The notes beneath the pieces are model-generated. The model made no database searches. It had not been told where the DNA came from and was given only the letters and a program-made list of their open reading frames with translations. Below, piece by piece: positions 34,955 through 42,689 of a stretch of 64,000 bases of DNA. A program made the translations under genes and the position numbers. The DNA comes from Verrucosispora sp. NA02020 (lineage in GTDB: Bacteria; Actinomycetota; Actinomycetes; Mycobacteriales; Micromonosporaceae). The DNA lies in assembly GCF_013364215.1 (NCBI RefSeq), contig NZ_CP054923.1, forward strand, positions 372,001-436,000, in the 5' to 3' direction. Within the stretch, counting starts at the first letter, position 1; every line of letters starts with the position of its first letter.

Positions 34955-35012
34955 AGGTAAGGAGGGGTCCCCTGCTATGCACGAGGCGTTAGCAGGGGAC
35001 CCCTCCTTACCT
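34955..35012. repeat. Perfect 22-bp inverted repeat acting as bidirectional terminator, likely a dispersed palindromic element
   Basis: The arm at 34955-34976 (beginning AGGTAAGGAGGGG) is the exact complement of 34991-35012, with a 14-base loop. It lies between the convergent GH65 gene and the small gene at 35007, whose stop is inside the right arm. The AAGGAGGGG/CCCCTCCTT core is of the type repeated across Micromonosporaceae intergenic regions (recollection, not checked). Confidence 0.75.
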
Positions 35013-35459
35013 GCCGGTCATGCGCTGCCGTACGGCGGCCAGCTCGTCGAAGGCGTACGCCCAGTTGTGGCACTTGAAGCTGCGTAGTCCGTCGATCGGC
35101 GAGCGGCAGTCGGTGCAGCGGACGCCGGCGATGGCGGCGGGCAGGCCGGTGTTGACGTACCGGCGGTCGCCGAGGATCACGGTGGCGATCATCGCCGGAT
35201 CGTGGACGCCCTTCAGCGCCGAGGCGACGATGTCGTACCAGGTGATCCGGCGACCGCAGGTGGGACAGTCCGGGTGGTCGCCGCTGACCCAGAGCGGTGC
35301 GCCGATGGTGCGCGGCGGCATACCGAGCAGCTTCTCGATCCGCCGGACGTCGGCTTCCGGGGTGGTCCACCGGTGCCGGCCGGGCAGCGACGCGGGTGAG
35401 TCGTAGACGGCCTGGAACAACGTGGGGTCGACCTCCACGGTCTCGCGTTCACTGGTCAT
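35007..35459 (-). CDS. Conserved-looking protein of unknown function with two CxxC pairs
   Basis: A 150-residue soluble protein. Two cysteine pairs, CPTCGRRITWYD and CTDCRSPIDG, could hold a zinc ion; a further Cys-His occurs in FKCHNWAYAFDEL. No transmembrane helix or signal. ATG 35459 is preceded by GGAAGGGA. I do not recognise the family. It stands alone, convergent with the GH65 gene and divergent from the TetR remnant. Confidence 0.65.
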   Translation of the reverse strand: MTSERETVEVDPTLFQAVYDSPASLPGRHRWTTPEADVRRIEKLLGMPPRTIGAPLWVSGDHPDCPTCGRRITWYDIVASALKGVHDPAMIATVILGDRRYVNTGLPAAIAGVRCTDCRSPIDGLRSFKCHNWAYAFDELAAVRQRMTGR

Positions 35460-35587
35460 CGGCGTCCCTTCCGGTCGTCGGCGCCCCCACCGTGGTGGCC
35501 GGCGGGCGGCGGGCACAACCGGATCAACGACACGGCGGCCCGGCCGGTCCGCGCATCGGCGCGCCGCCGGCCGGACGTCTGCGGACG

Positions 35588-35780
35588 ATGCGTCGCCTGG
35601 CCGCCCGCGCGGTGATGCTGCGCCACCCGTGGGCGCCCGGCCTGCTCGGCTCCCGCCCGACCGTGCCGTCCGGGGTGTACGCCTACTACGACCAGATCAT
35701 CGCGACGTTGCGCGACGGCGGATTCTCGTACCGCATCGCCCATGCACGCGTTCGGCAGTCTCGCGCGGTCAGAGCGGTAG
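35588..35780 (+). pseudogene. Remnant of a TetR-family regulator C-terminal domain, frameshifted
   Basis: One frame from 35588 reads MRRLAARAVMLRHPWAPGLL and on through VYAYYDQIIATLRDGGFSYRIAH, the familiar start of a TetR_C effector domain. At about 35741 the similarity jumps to another frame, continuing MHAFGSLARSE up to a TAG at 35778. The DNA-binding half is missing and the end runs into the convergent gene at 35769. It looks like a decayed fragment, not an expressed gene. Confidence 0.6.
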
Positions 35781-36527
35781 CAGGCCCTCGGCCAGGCTCC
35801 GCTTCACCTGCCACTCGCCCTCCGACCCGGTGGGCCAGGGAAAGCCGCCGCTGCCGAAGACCTGGTTCAGGTAGGCGACGAACGAGGTGGTCGTCTCCCC
35901 GACGAACAACCCGTCCACGCACCCGTCGGGCAGTACGAAGCCGTACGGCCCGCCACCGCTGGTGTTCTCCTTGTGCAGCCGGTCCGGCGCGACCGGGAGC
36001 ACGAACACCCCCGGGTCCTCGTCGGTCGCCTGCTCCTCCTGCCAGTCGGCCCATTCCTCGTCGTAGTAGTCGCGCAGGGACGGTCCGTCCGGGTGGCGGG
36101 ATCCCTCCAGCTCGATCACCAGCGGGTCGGCCGACGCCGAGGTGGGCCACTCCGGATGCGTGCCGACCAGCCAGACGTCGCCCACCAGCCGCACCCAGGA
36201 GCAGAGCGTCATCGGCACCGCGCCGAACCGGTCCCGCAGCCAGCCGGCGTACGCGTCGGCCTGCGCGGTCGGCGGGGCGTACGGGCACGACACCGGCGTC
36301 TCCTCGTCGTCGTTCTCGTGGAACCGGTAGCCGTCGGCGGTCAGCCGCGCCACCACGACCTCGACGTTCTGCCGGGCCCGACGGGCCATCTCGTCACAGA
36401 CCGACTGCGCCTCCTCGACCAGCTCGGGGTGGAGCCGGATCGCGCTGCCCCACTGGTGCAGCTCGTGCCAGACCTGTTCCCGTTGGCCCCTGCGGTAGCG
36501 GCTGAGCCACTGCGGCGACGAGTTCAT
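35769..36527 (-). CDS. Uncharacterised soluble protein
   Basis: A 252-residue protein with no signal peptide or membrane helix, rich in Asp, Glu and Trp. Visible blocks are VWHELHQWGSAIRLHPELVEEAQ, CPYAPPTAQADAYAGWL, TLCSWVRLVGDVWLVG and EWADWQEEQATDEDPGVFVL. ATG 36527 is taken because translation upstream of it is low-complexity. I do not recognise the family; such single-copy actinomycete proteins with Trp/Asp patterns are sometimes immunity-like. Its stop overlaps the tail of the TetR remnant. Confidence 0.6.
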   Translation of the reverse strand: MNSSPQWLSRYRRGQREQVWHELHQWGSAIRLHPELVEEAQSVCDEMARRARQNVEVVVARLTADGYRFHENDDEETPVSCPYAPPTAQADAYAGWLRDRFGAVPMTLCSWVRLVGDVWLVGTHPEWPTSASADPLVIELEGSRHPDGPSLRDYYDEEWADWQEEQATDEDPGVFVLPVAPDRLHKENTSGGGPYGFVLPDGCVDGLFVGETTTSFVAYLNQVFGSGGFPWPTGSEGEWQVKRSLAEGLLPL

Positions 36528-36885
36528 GGCCGCAGCATGGCGTACGCCTGCGACAGTCCGTCGGCTCGGCGCGCCGTGTGGCGGAACTCGCCGTCCACAA
36601 GGGACGAAAAGCGGTGCGCCGCCGGGATCGTCGGGCATCCGGCTCCCCCTTTCGGTCAATCAATGTTCACCGTTCGACGAAGGCCGATCATCAATTTGAT
36701 CGATCACTTCTCGGGTCGCACGCATCGGTTTCCGAATATCTGCCGACCGGTCGGTCCAAAACGGTCTTATCGTCGCTGAGTTCGGCGTTCGGGAATCCGC
36801 TTTCCGGCCAGCCGTCCGCAGTGGTTCGTCGCGGCGGGGTGGTCGACGGGCGCGCGGCATCGGTGACGGTGGGCCCGCATCTTGC

Positions 36886-36914
36886 TTGCTGTGACCCATC
36901 TCTCCTGTTAGAGT
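36886..36914 (+). promoter_or_regulatory. Promoter of the two-component system
   Basis: TTGCTG (36886-36891) and TAGAGT (36909-36914), spaced by 17 bases. It is the same -35 hexamer and spacing as the sugar-operon promoter at 8476. Transcription would start near 36921, directly at the palindrome at 36923-36936, leaving a leader of about 100 bases. The remaining gap 36528-36885 holds only small palindromes (CCGACCGGTCGG at 36743-36754) and no gene. Confidence 0.55.
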
Positions 36915-36922
36915 GATCGCCT

Positions 36923-36936
36923 CGGGAGCGCTCCCA
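36923..36936. promoter_or_regulatory. CebR/CelR-type LacI-family operator
   Basis: CGGGAGCGCTCCCA matches 13 of 14 bases of the operator TGGGAGCGCTCCCA recognised by the cellobiose-responsive repressors CebR (Streptomyces) and CelR (Thermobifida). It lies at the predicted transcription start of the sensor-kinase/regulator operon, an ideal repressor position. The binding protein is not encoded in this window unless it is the LacI protein at 7289, whose own operon lacks this box. Confidence 0.65.
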
Positions 36937-37025
36937 CGAAACACGCCGGTAATCGGATCCACCGCGGGGACACGTAACAGGAATATTTGTGGGCCTAATT
37001 AGTGGAATCGAATACAGGGAAGCAC

Positions 37026-38111
37026 GTGGGTGATCAGAAAAGTACGCACGACGGGCTGGCCGACGAGATCTTTCGGGAGCATCACCGGCGTCTGGAGTCG
37101 GCCTCGATCGCGCTGACCCGTAATGCGCCGGTCCTCGGTCAGTTGCGGCGCAACGTCCACGCGATCGTCACCGACGTGGCGGAGCAATTCGACCTGCCGG
37201 CGTCGGCGTTCGACCCGTCCGCCGACGTCGACGGGATCGACGAAGTGGTCGACCACGCGCTGCTGCCCACCGAGATCGGCGTGGACCGGGCGCTGCGCAA
37301 CATCCACCCGATCGAGTCGCTACGGGCCGCCGCGCTGCTCTTCGAGGTAGCGCTGCCGATCATCCTGCGCCGGTACGTCGTCACCGATCCGGCCCGGGTC
37401 GCGGCCATCGCCCTCGCCCTGCACGACGCCATCTCCCGGCGGGTGTCGCTCTCCTCGCTGGCCTACGTGAACTACCTGATCGAGAAGTTGCAGGCCTCGC
37501 GCCGCGAGGAGCGTCGCCGGATCGCCCGCGACCTGCACGACCGGCTCGGTCACTCGATCGGCCTCGCCCTGCAGAACCTCGACCTGTCCCGCCACTACGG
37601 CACCCACGACCGGCCCCGGGCCGACGCCAAGGTCGGCGCGGCGATGCACGAGATGAGGGAGGCCCTGCAGACCGTGCAGGAGCTGACCGCCGAACTGCGC
37701 CGCTCGTTCGGCGCGGACGGCATCGAGCCGGCCCTGCGCGGTTACCTCTCGGCCAGCGTGCCGGCCACCATCTCGACCGGGCTGACCGTCACCGGCGACG
37801 TCAAGGTCATGCCCCGCGAGGTCGGTGAGGAGCTGTACCTCATCCTGCGCGAGGCCGCCCGCAACGCGGTGCGGCACGGCGAGGCCACCGAGCTGCGCAT
37901 CACGATCGTCGCCACGGAGGACGCGATCAACGCCGAGGTGATCGACGACGGTCGTGGCTTCGACCTGATCGACGCCCAGACCGCCGGTTTCGGGCTCCGG
38001 TCCATGGCCGAGCGCGCCGACCTGCTCAACGGCAGGTTCACCATCACCTCCGCACCCGGCAGCGGCACCGTTGTCGCGGTCGAGGTGCCGCTCTACGGCC
38101 CGGAAGGATGA
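37026..38111 (+). CDS. Cytoplasmic sensor histidine kinase, NarL/HPK7 type
   Basis: A 361-residue kinase without membrane segments. An N-terminal all-helical input region (about 1-150) precedes the HisKA_3 box EERRRIARDLHDRLGH with phospho-acceptor His171, and a HATPase_c domain with REAARNAVRHG (N box), VIDDGRGFDL and GFGLRSMAERADLL (G boxes). GTG 37026 is preferred because AGGGAAG lies upstream; an in-frame GTG at 37002 lacks one. The signal sensed is unknown and must be intracellular. It overlaps the response-regulator gene (ATGA). Confidence 0.9.
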   Translation: MGDQKSTHDGLADEIFREHHRRLESASIALTRNAPVLGQLRRNVHAIVTDVAEQFDLPASAFDPSADVDGIDEVVDHALLPTEIGVDRALRNIHPIESLRAAALLFEVALPIILRRYVVTDPARVAAIALALHDAISRRVSLSSLAYVNYLIEKLQASRREERRRIARDLHDRLGHSIGLALQNLDLSRHYGTHDRPRADAKVGAAMHEMREALQTVQELTAELRRSFGADGIEPALRGYLSASVPATISTGLTVTGDVKVMPREVGEELYLILREAARNAVRHGEATELRITIVATEDAINAEVIDDGRGFDLIDAQTAGFGLRSMAERADLLNGRFTITSAPGSGTVVAVEVPLYGPEG

Positions 38112-38782
38112 ACACCCCGGACACCATCCGCGTGGCGGTGGTGGACGACCACAACCTGTTCCGTGAGGGCCTCAAGGAGGTGCTCGGCACGGACCCGACC
38201 ATCCGGATCGTCGGTGAGGGCGGCAGTGGCCCGGAGGCGGTCGAGCTGGTCGTCGCCCACCAGCCGGACGTGTTGCTGCTGGACGTGGAGATGCCCGGGG
38301 CGGGGGTCACGGAGACCATCCGGCAGGTGCTGCACCAGCGCCGGGAGGTGCAGATCATCGTGCTCACCATGCACGACGACGCCGAGTTGGTCCGTGAGGT
38401 GCTGGAGGCGGGCGCCAGCGCGTACATGTTGAAGACGATCCTGCGCGACGAGTTGCTGGCGGCGGTCCGGTCGGTGCGCCGCCCGTCGGCGAACGTCCTG
38501 CTGGCGGTCTCGCGCGGCACGGTCGAGCAACTGGACCGCCGCCCGCCCGGCTCGGGCGGACCGGGCACGGCGCTGACCCAGCGCGAGCGGGAGGTCCTGG
38601 TCCTCGCCGCGAGCGCGCTGAGCAACCAGCAGATCGCCTCCCGGCTGCGTATCACCGAGGCCACCGTGAAGCGGCACCTGACCAACGCGTACGCCAAGCT
38701 CAACGCCGTGTCCCGGGTGGACGCCATCCGCAAGGCGGTCGCCCGCCGGATCATCTCCGACGGGCAACGGCTCTCCCGCTGA
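38108..38782 (+). CDS. Response regulator, NarL/LuxR type
   Basis: A 224-residue partner of the kinase. Receiver: VAVVDDHNLFREGL acidic pocket, phospho-acceptor Asp59 in LLLDVEMPG, conserved Lys in AYMLKTI. The C-terminal LuxR helix-turn-helix reads LTQREREVLVLAASALSNQQ and TEATVKRHL. All key residues are present. Targets are unknown; the ubiA gene next door and the biosynthetic operon beyond are candidates. Confidence 0.92.
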   Translation: MNTPDTIRVAVVDDHNLFREGLKEVLGTDPTIRIVGEGGSGPEAVELVVAHQPDVLLLDVEMPGAGVTETIRQVLHQRREVQIIVLTMHDDAELVREVLEAGASAYMLKTILRDELLAAVRSVRRPSANVLLAVSRGTVEQLDRRPPGSGGPGTALTQREREVLVLAASALSNQQIASRLRITEATVKRHLTNAYAKLNAVSRVDAIRKAVARRIISDGQRLSR

Positions 38783-38819
38783 ACGGGCGGGACCGGCGAC
38801 GGAACCGGCGGGCGGTCGC

Positions 38820-39731
38820 TCAGCTCGCGAGGCACTGGGCGATCACCGTCAGGTGCACGGCGTACTGGGTGACCATGAAGGCCCGGTAGGGGCGGCGTCG
38901 GCGGTTCCGGTCGCCGTGGCTGGTCCGGGTCAGCACGCAGACGCCCAGCACCACCGCACCGGCCAGCAACAGCCCGGCCGGCGGCACCAGGGTCGGCTCG
39001 GCGACGGCGACCGCAGCCAGTCCCGCCGCGACGAGCAGCGCGCCGGTCGCGAGCAGCCGGCGTGCGACGCGTTCGGGCAGCACGATCGGCAGGGTGTGTC
39101 GACCGGCCAGCCGGTCGCCGGCCACGTCCGGCAGGTCCTTCGTCATCCCCACCAGGCCCATCCAGAACGACAGGGCCACGGCCACCGCCACCGCCCGTGG
39201 GTCCGGTACGCCGCCACCGGCCGCGTACCAGCCGGCCAGGTAGGTGACCAGGCCGCCGGCCACCACCACGCCGACGAAGCCGGGCAGGTTGGACTTCTGC
39301 GGTCGGGGCGCCGCCGAGTAGAGCCAGCCGAGCGCCAACATGGCCGCCACCAGGACGGCGAAGCCGGGGGAGACCAGCAGGCCGAGGGCCATCGCGAGCA
39401 GGCTGAGGGCGGCCGCCGCCCCACCGGCGGAGGCGGCGGACAGCGCACCGGTGGCGAGCGGTCGGCCCGAGCCGTTGTGCCGGTCCTCGGTGCGGTCGCA
39501 GAGGCCGTTGAGCAGATACACCTGCCAGGTGGCGCAGAGCCAGGCCAGCGCGCCGATAGTCAGGTCCCGTACCGCGGTCGGATGAAATGGCGGTGCGGCC
39601 AGCAGCGCGCCCGTCAGGAAGCGGAGCTGGAAGACGGCCTGCACCACCGGCCGGCTCTCCGAGAATGAGAGGCCGACGACGCGGGACAGTGAACCGCCCG
39701 ACAGCGGATCCGCAATCGACTGAACAGACAT
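38820..39731 (-). CDS. UbiA-family prenyltransferase
   Basis: A 303-residue integral membrane prenyltransferase. The two Asp-rich motifs that bind prenyl diphosphate through Mg are NGLCDRTED (NxxxDxxxD) near residue 75 and KDLPDVAGDRLAGRHTLP near residue 203; about eight hydrophobic helices are visible. The acceptor is unknown (quinone, heme or a secondary metabolite). It is not beside menaquinone or heme genes; it lies between a two-component system and the biosynthetic operon, so a specialised role is possible. AGGGG precedes ATG 39731. Confidence 0.85.
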   Translation of the reverse strand: MSVQSIADPLSGGSLSRVVGLSFSESRPVVQAVFQLRFLTGALLAAPPFHPTAVRDLTIGALAWLCATWQVYLLNGLCDRTEDRHNGSGRPLATGALSAASAGGAAAALSLLAMALGLLVSPGFAVLVAAMLALGWLYSAAPRPQKSNLPGFVGVVVAGGLVTYLAGWYAAGGGVPDPRAVAVAVALSFWMGLVGMTKDLPDVAGDRLAGRHTLPIVLPERVARRLLATGALLVAAGLAAVAVAEPTLVPPAGLLLAGAVVLGVCVLTRTSHGDRNRRRRPYRAFMVTQYAVHLTVIAQCLAS

Positions 39732-39752
39732 CGGCGCCCCTCGAATAGCGAA

Positions 39753-39781
39753 AAATTATCGATGCGTCTATTCTCGGTCAG
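39753..39781 (-). promoter_or_regulatory. Candidate promoter of the ubiA-family gene
   Basis: On the minus strand CTGACC (complement of 39776-39781) and TAATTT (complement of 39753-39758) are spaced by 17 bases, 22 bases upstream of the ATG at 39731. The patch is clearly A+T-rich against its surroundings. The rest of the divergent gap up to 39960 holds no gene. Confidence 0.4.
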
Positions 39782-39960
39782 TCGGGTGGTAATTCGGCTC
39801 CGCCAACGACGGCAGTTACGTCTACTACTTTGGTCGTAGGTCGTCTGCCCCCTTCGCGCGGTGCGTGCACCACCTCCGTAGCTACCACTACTGCGGCCCA
39901 TCCCGAATGTTTATGGTGGCCCTGCGACGCTATTTCGACGAGCGGAAGCGAACGGGGGAA

Positions 39961-40626
39961 ATGGTGCAGCAGATGATCTGGCCGGTTATGTCCGCCGAAT
40001 ACCGGCCGGCAGTGCCGGCCGACGCCCTGACGATCGCCGTGGTGGTCGACAACGAGGTGACCCGGCGCGGGGTGGCAGCCGTCGTGCAGCAGGTGCCGGA
40101 GGTGCGGTTACGGGCCGGTCCGGACGGGGCGGACGTGGTCATCGCCTCGCCCCGGGCGCTGAGTCGCGCCGACTCGCTGCTGGGGCACGACGACGGGCGG
40201 CAGCACAAGCTCCTCGTGCTGCTCGACGAGCCGGACCAGGTGGACATCGTGCGCTGGCTGACGCCGGACGGCTACCTCCTGGCCACGGACCTCACCCCGG
40301 AGTCCCTGCACCTGGCGTTGACGCAGGTGGCCGACGGCCAGTTGGTGGTGCCCACCGAGTTGAGCCGGCACCTGCTCAGGTTGGCGACCGGCCGGACGAG
40401 ACGGGACCGCGTCCGGGCACCGGTGCTCACCGCTCGCGAGCGGGAGACGCTGGCGCTGCTCGCCGAAGGGCTGAGCAACCGGCAGATCGGCCGTCGGCTC
40501 GGTGTCTCCGAACACGGCGCCAAAAGGCTGGTGGGCAACATCATGACCAAACTGGACTCACCGAACCGCACGCTCGCGGTGGCGATCGCCCTGCGGGAAC
40601 GGCTGATCCAGGCCGAACCGGCGTAA
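39961..40626 (+). CDS. LuxR-family regulator with a degenerate receiver domain
   Basis: About 221 residues from ATG 39961 (GGGGGAA just upstream; ATG 39907 and 39988 are alternatives). The C-terminal LuxR helix-turn-helix is intact (LTARERETLALLAEGLSNRQ, GVSEHGAKRLVGN). The N-terminal domain has the receiver fold, but the acidic pair is reduced to VVVDN and the phospho-acceptor position holds Ser63 in ADVVIASP, so ordinary phosphorylation is unlikely. Atypical receivers of this kind are known in antibiotic cluster regulators. It faces the biosynthetic operon and overlaps its last gene antisense by 69 bases. Confidence 0.82.
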   Translation: MVQQMIWPVMSAEYRPAVPADALTIAVVVDNEVTRRGVAAVVQQVPEVRLRAGPDGADVVIASPRALSRADSLLGHDDGRQHKLLVLLDEPDQVDIVRWLTPDGYLLATDLTPESLHLALTQVADGQLVVPTELSRHLLRLATGRTRRDRVRAPVLTARERETLALLAEGLSNRQIGRRLGVSEHGAKRLVGNIMTKLDSPNRTLAVAIALRERLIQAEPA

Positions 40627-41337
40627 CCCCGGCCAGGTCCGCACCACCACCCGGTAGTCGGCGGTCCCGGTCAACGCGACCGACGCCAGGTGCCCGTCGC
40701 CGAGCGTGAGATCCCGCACCACCCACGGACCGGGCAGACCCGTCCCACCCCGGCACCGCAGGCCGCGACCGTACGGTTGCGATCCGGCGACCCGTACCCG
40801 GAGTCCCTGCACCAGCCGCCCACCGCTGGCCTTCACGCAGGCCTCCTTGCGGGTCCAGTAGCGGAGGTACCACCAGTCCTGGGCCGGACCGCGAGCGCGG
40901 CCGACCCGGGACGCCTCGCCCGGCGGGTAGAACCGCGTCGCCAGCCGACCCACCGGTGACGGCGTGCCGTCCAGGTCCGGCCGGGCGAGACGCTCCACGT
41001 CGACCCCGACCTCCCGGCCGGTGGTGACCGCCAGCAGGGCCAGGTCGGCCGAGTGCGTCAGGTTGACCTTCGTCTCCGGCTGTCCGAGCAGCGCCGGCTT
41101 ACCGTGCCGCCCCCGGTGCCAGACCACCCCCTCCGGAGGTACGCCGAGATACCCGCCGAGGATCAACCGGCTGGTGGCGTGGGCGTGGACGTAGCGGCGG
41201 CGCACCCGGGCGTCGCCGAGCCGGTCGGCCCGGCGACGCTCGTGCGGGTCCAGCAGGTCAGCCGGATCCGGATCACCGGCGAGTGGACGGCCCAGCGGAA
41301 TCCGCCAGACGTGGACGACGCCGTCGAGCCGCATCAC
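40558..41337 (-). CDS. 4'-phosphopantetheinyl transferase, Sfp type
   Basis: A 259-residue transferase that installs the phosphopantetheine arm on carrier proteins. The motifs GVDVERL (Mg-binding Asp113 and Glu115) and WTRKEACVKASG (residues 161-172) are present, and NLTHSADLA is the CoA-binding His region. It is the last gene of the operon and overlaps the condensation-domain gene at its start (GTGATG). It most likely activates the two ACPs of this cluster. The C-terminal 23 codons are antisense to the end of the luxR gene. Confidence 0.92.
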   Translation of the reverse strand: MMRLDGVVHVWRIPLGRPLAGDPDPADLLDPHERRRADRLGDARVRRRYVHAHATSRLILGGYLGVPPEGVVWHRGRHGKPALLGQPETKVNLTHSADLALLAVTTGREVGVDVERLARPDLDGTPSPVGRLATRFYPPGEASRVGRARGPAQDWWYLRYWTRKEACVKASGGRLVQGLRVRVAGSQPYGRGLRCRGGTGLPGPWVVRDLTLGDGHLASVALTGTADYRVVVRTWPGLRRFGLDQPFPQGDRHRERAVR

Positions 41338-42689
41338 GGTGCTCCGGTGGCCGCCAGGACCCGTTCCTGCGCCGCCACCGTCACCAGCAACTCCTCGATC
41401 TCCCGCAGGATCCCGGCGGCGTCGTCGCGGCTGAGCCGGGCGGTGTCGGCCCGTACGGTCAGCTCCAGCCGGTCCGGCCCGTCCTCGATGACCTTGAGGA
41501 AGAAGGTCAGCTCGTCCACCTCGTACCCGGTGCCGAAGGTGAGTCGGCCGGTCGCCTGCGCGGCACGCAGCCGCTCGGCGGTCACCTCCTCGATCGGGCC
41601 CGTGTCCGGCCCGGCCTGTCGCAGGTCGTTGAAGTAGCAGGACGGGTCGGCGGTGGCGGCCAGCGTGCCGCGCAACGCGCTGATCGCCTGCCGGTCACTG
41701 ATGCCGCTGCGGTACGCCTTCATGGCCGTACCCCAGCAGCTCTTGACCAGCACGGCGAAGTCCTCGGCGGAGACGTCGATCGTGGCCGGCACGTCCTGCA
41801 CCAGGTTGCCGACGTAGCCCCGCAGCTCCGCCCGGTGCCGGTTGCCGGCGATCAGGGTCATCGGCACCCGGTCGTGGCCGGTACGCCGGCCGAGGACCTT
41901 CGCGGTGGCCGTGAGCAGCACGACGGAGCTGCCCGTGGCGTACCGGGTGGCGATGGCGTCCAGGGCCAGCTTGACCGCGCTGGTGCTGAGCGTCGCGACG
42001 GCGTACCGGGGGGACTCCGGCTCCCGAGGGGTGAAGATCGCCGGTGGGGCGGTCGCCAGTTGCTCCCGCCAGTGGGCCAACGATCGTTCCTGGACCCGGC
42101 GCCCCGGTTCGCTCTGCTCGAACTCGGCCAACTCGACCGGCTGCATCGCGGGCGGCGGCAGTTCCTCGCCGGCCAGCAGCCGGGCCAGTTCGGCACCGAT
42201 CACCCGGGTGCCCAGGTAGTCGGTGGCCGCGTGGGACACACAGGTGATCACCACTCGGGGTGCGCCGTCCAGCACACCGACGGCGGGCCGGATCGGCCAC
42301 TGGGTCGTGTGGTCGAACCGGTGCCCCCGGACCTGTGCCTCCAGGTCGTCGACGAGCGCCCGTGGATCGGGATCCTCGGCGGTGGCCTCGCAGATCTCCA
42401 CCGGCAGTTCCCCGGCGGCCATCACCTGCTGCATCAGGTCCCCGGCCGGATCGCGGTGGAAGAGGGTGCGCAGCGCCTCGTGCCGGCGGACCAGGGCGCC
42501 CAGCGCGGCGAGCACGCCCGGCAGGTCCACCCCCTCGGGCACCGGGGTGAAGACCGTCGAGTTGTAGAAGGAGGTGTCCGGCATCTGCCGGTCGATGTCC
42601 ACCCAGATGCTGCGCTGTCCCAGGGTGGCGGGGGCGAGTACGCCCCGCTCGCCGTCGATGCGTACCGCCTGCCGGGTCATTCGCGCCAT
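41334..42689 (-). CDS. Stand-alone condensation-domain protein (NRPS C-domain family)
   Basis: A 451-residue protein of the chloramphenicol-acetyltransferase-like C-domain fold. The active-site motif HHxxxDG appears as SHAATDY, keeping the catalytic His153 and structural Asp157; LGQRSIWVDIDRQMPDTSF and the late FGTGYEVDELTFFLKV segment match the fold. As a free-standing enzyme it could join a carrier-bound acyl chain to an amine such as the decarboxylated amino acid on the second ACP, or form an ester. ATG 42689 has GGAGG seven bases upstream and overlaps the MATE gene stop. Confidence 0.83.
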   Translation of the reverse strand: MARMTRQAVRIDGERGVLAPATLGQRSIWVDIDRQMPDTSFYNSTVFTPVPEGVDLPGVLAALGALVRRHEALRTLFHRDPAGDLMQQVMAAGELPVEICEATAEDPDPRALVDDLEAQVRGHRFDHTTQWPIRPAVGVLDGAPRVVITCVSHAATDYLGTRVIGAELARLLAGEELPPPAMQPVELAEFEQSEPGRRVQERSLAHWREQLATAPPAIFTPREPESPRYAVATLSTSAVKLALDAIATRYATGSSVVLLTATAKVLGRRTGHDRVPMTLIAGNRHRAELRGYVGNLVQDVPATIDVSAEDFAVLVKSCWGTAMKAYRSGISDRQAISALRGTLAATADPSCYFNDLRQAGPDTGPIEEVTAERLRAAQATGRLTFGTGYEVDELTFFLKVIEDGPDRLELTVRADTARLSRDDAAGILREIEELLVTVAAQERVLAATGAP

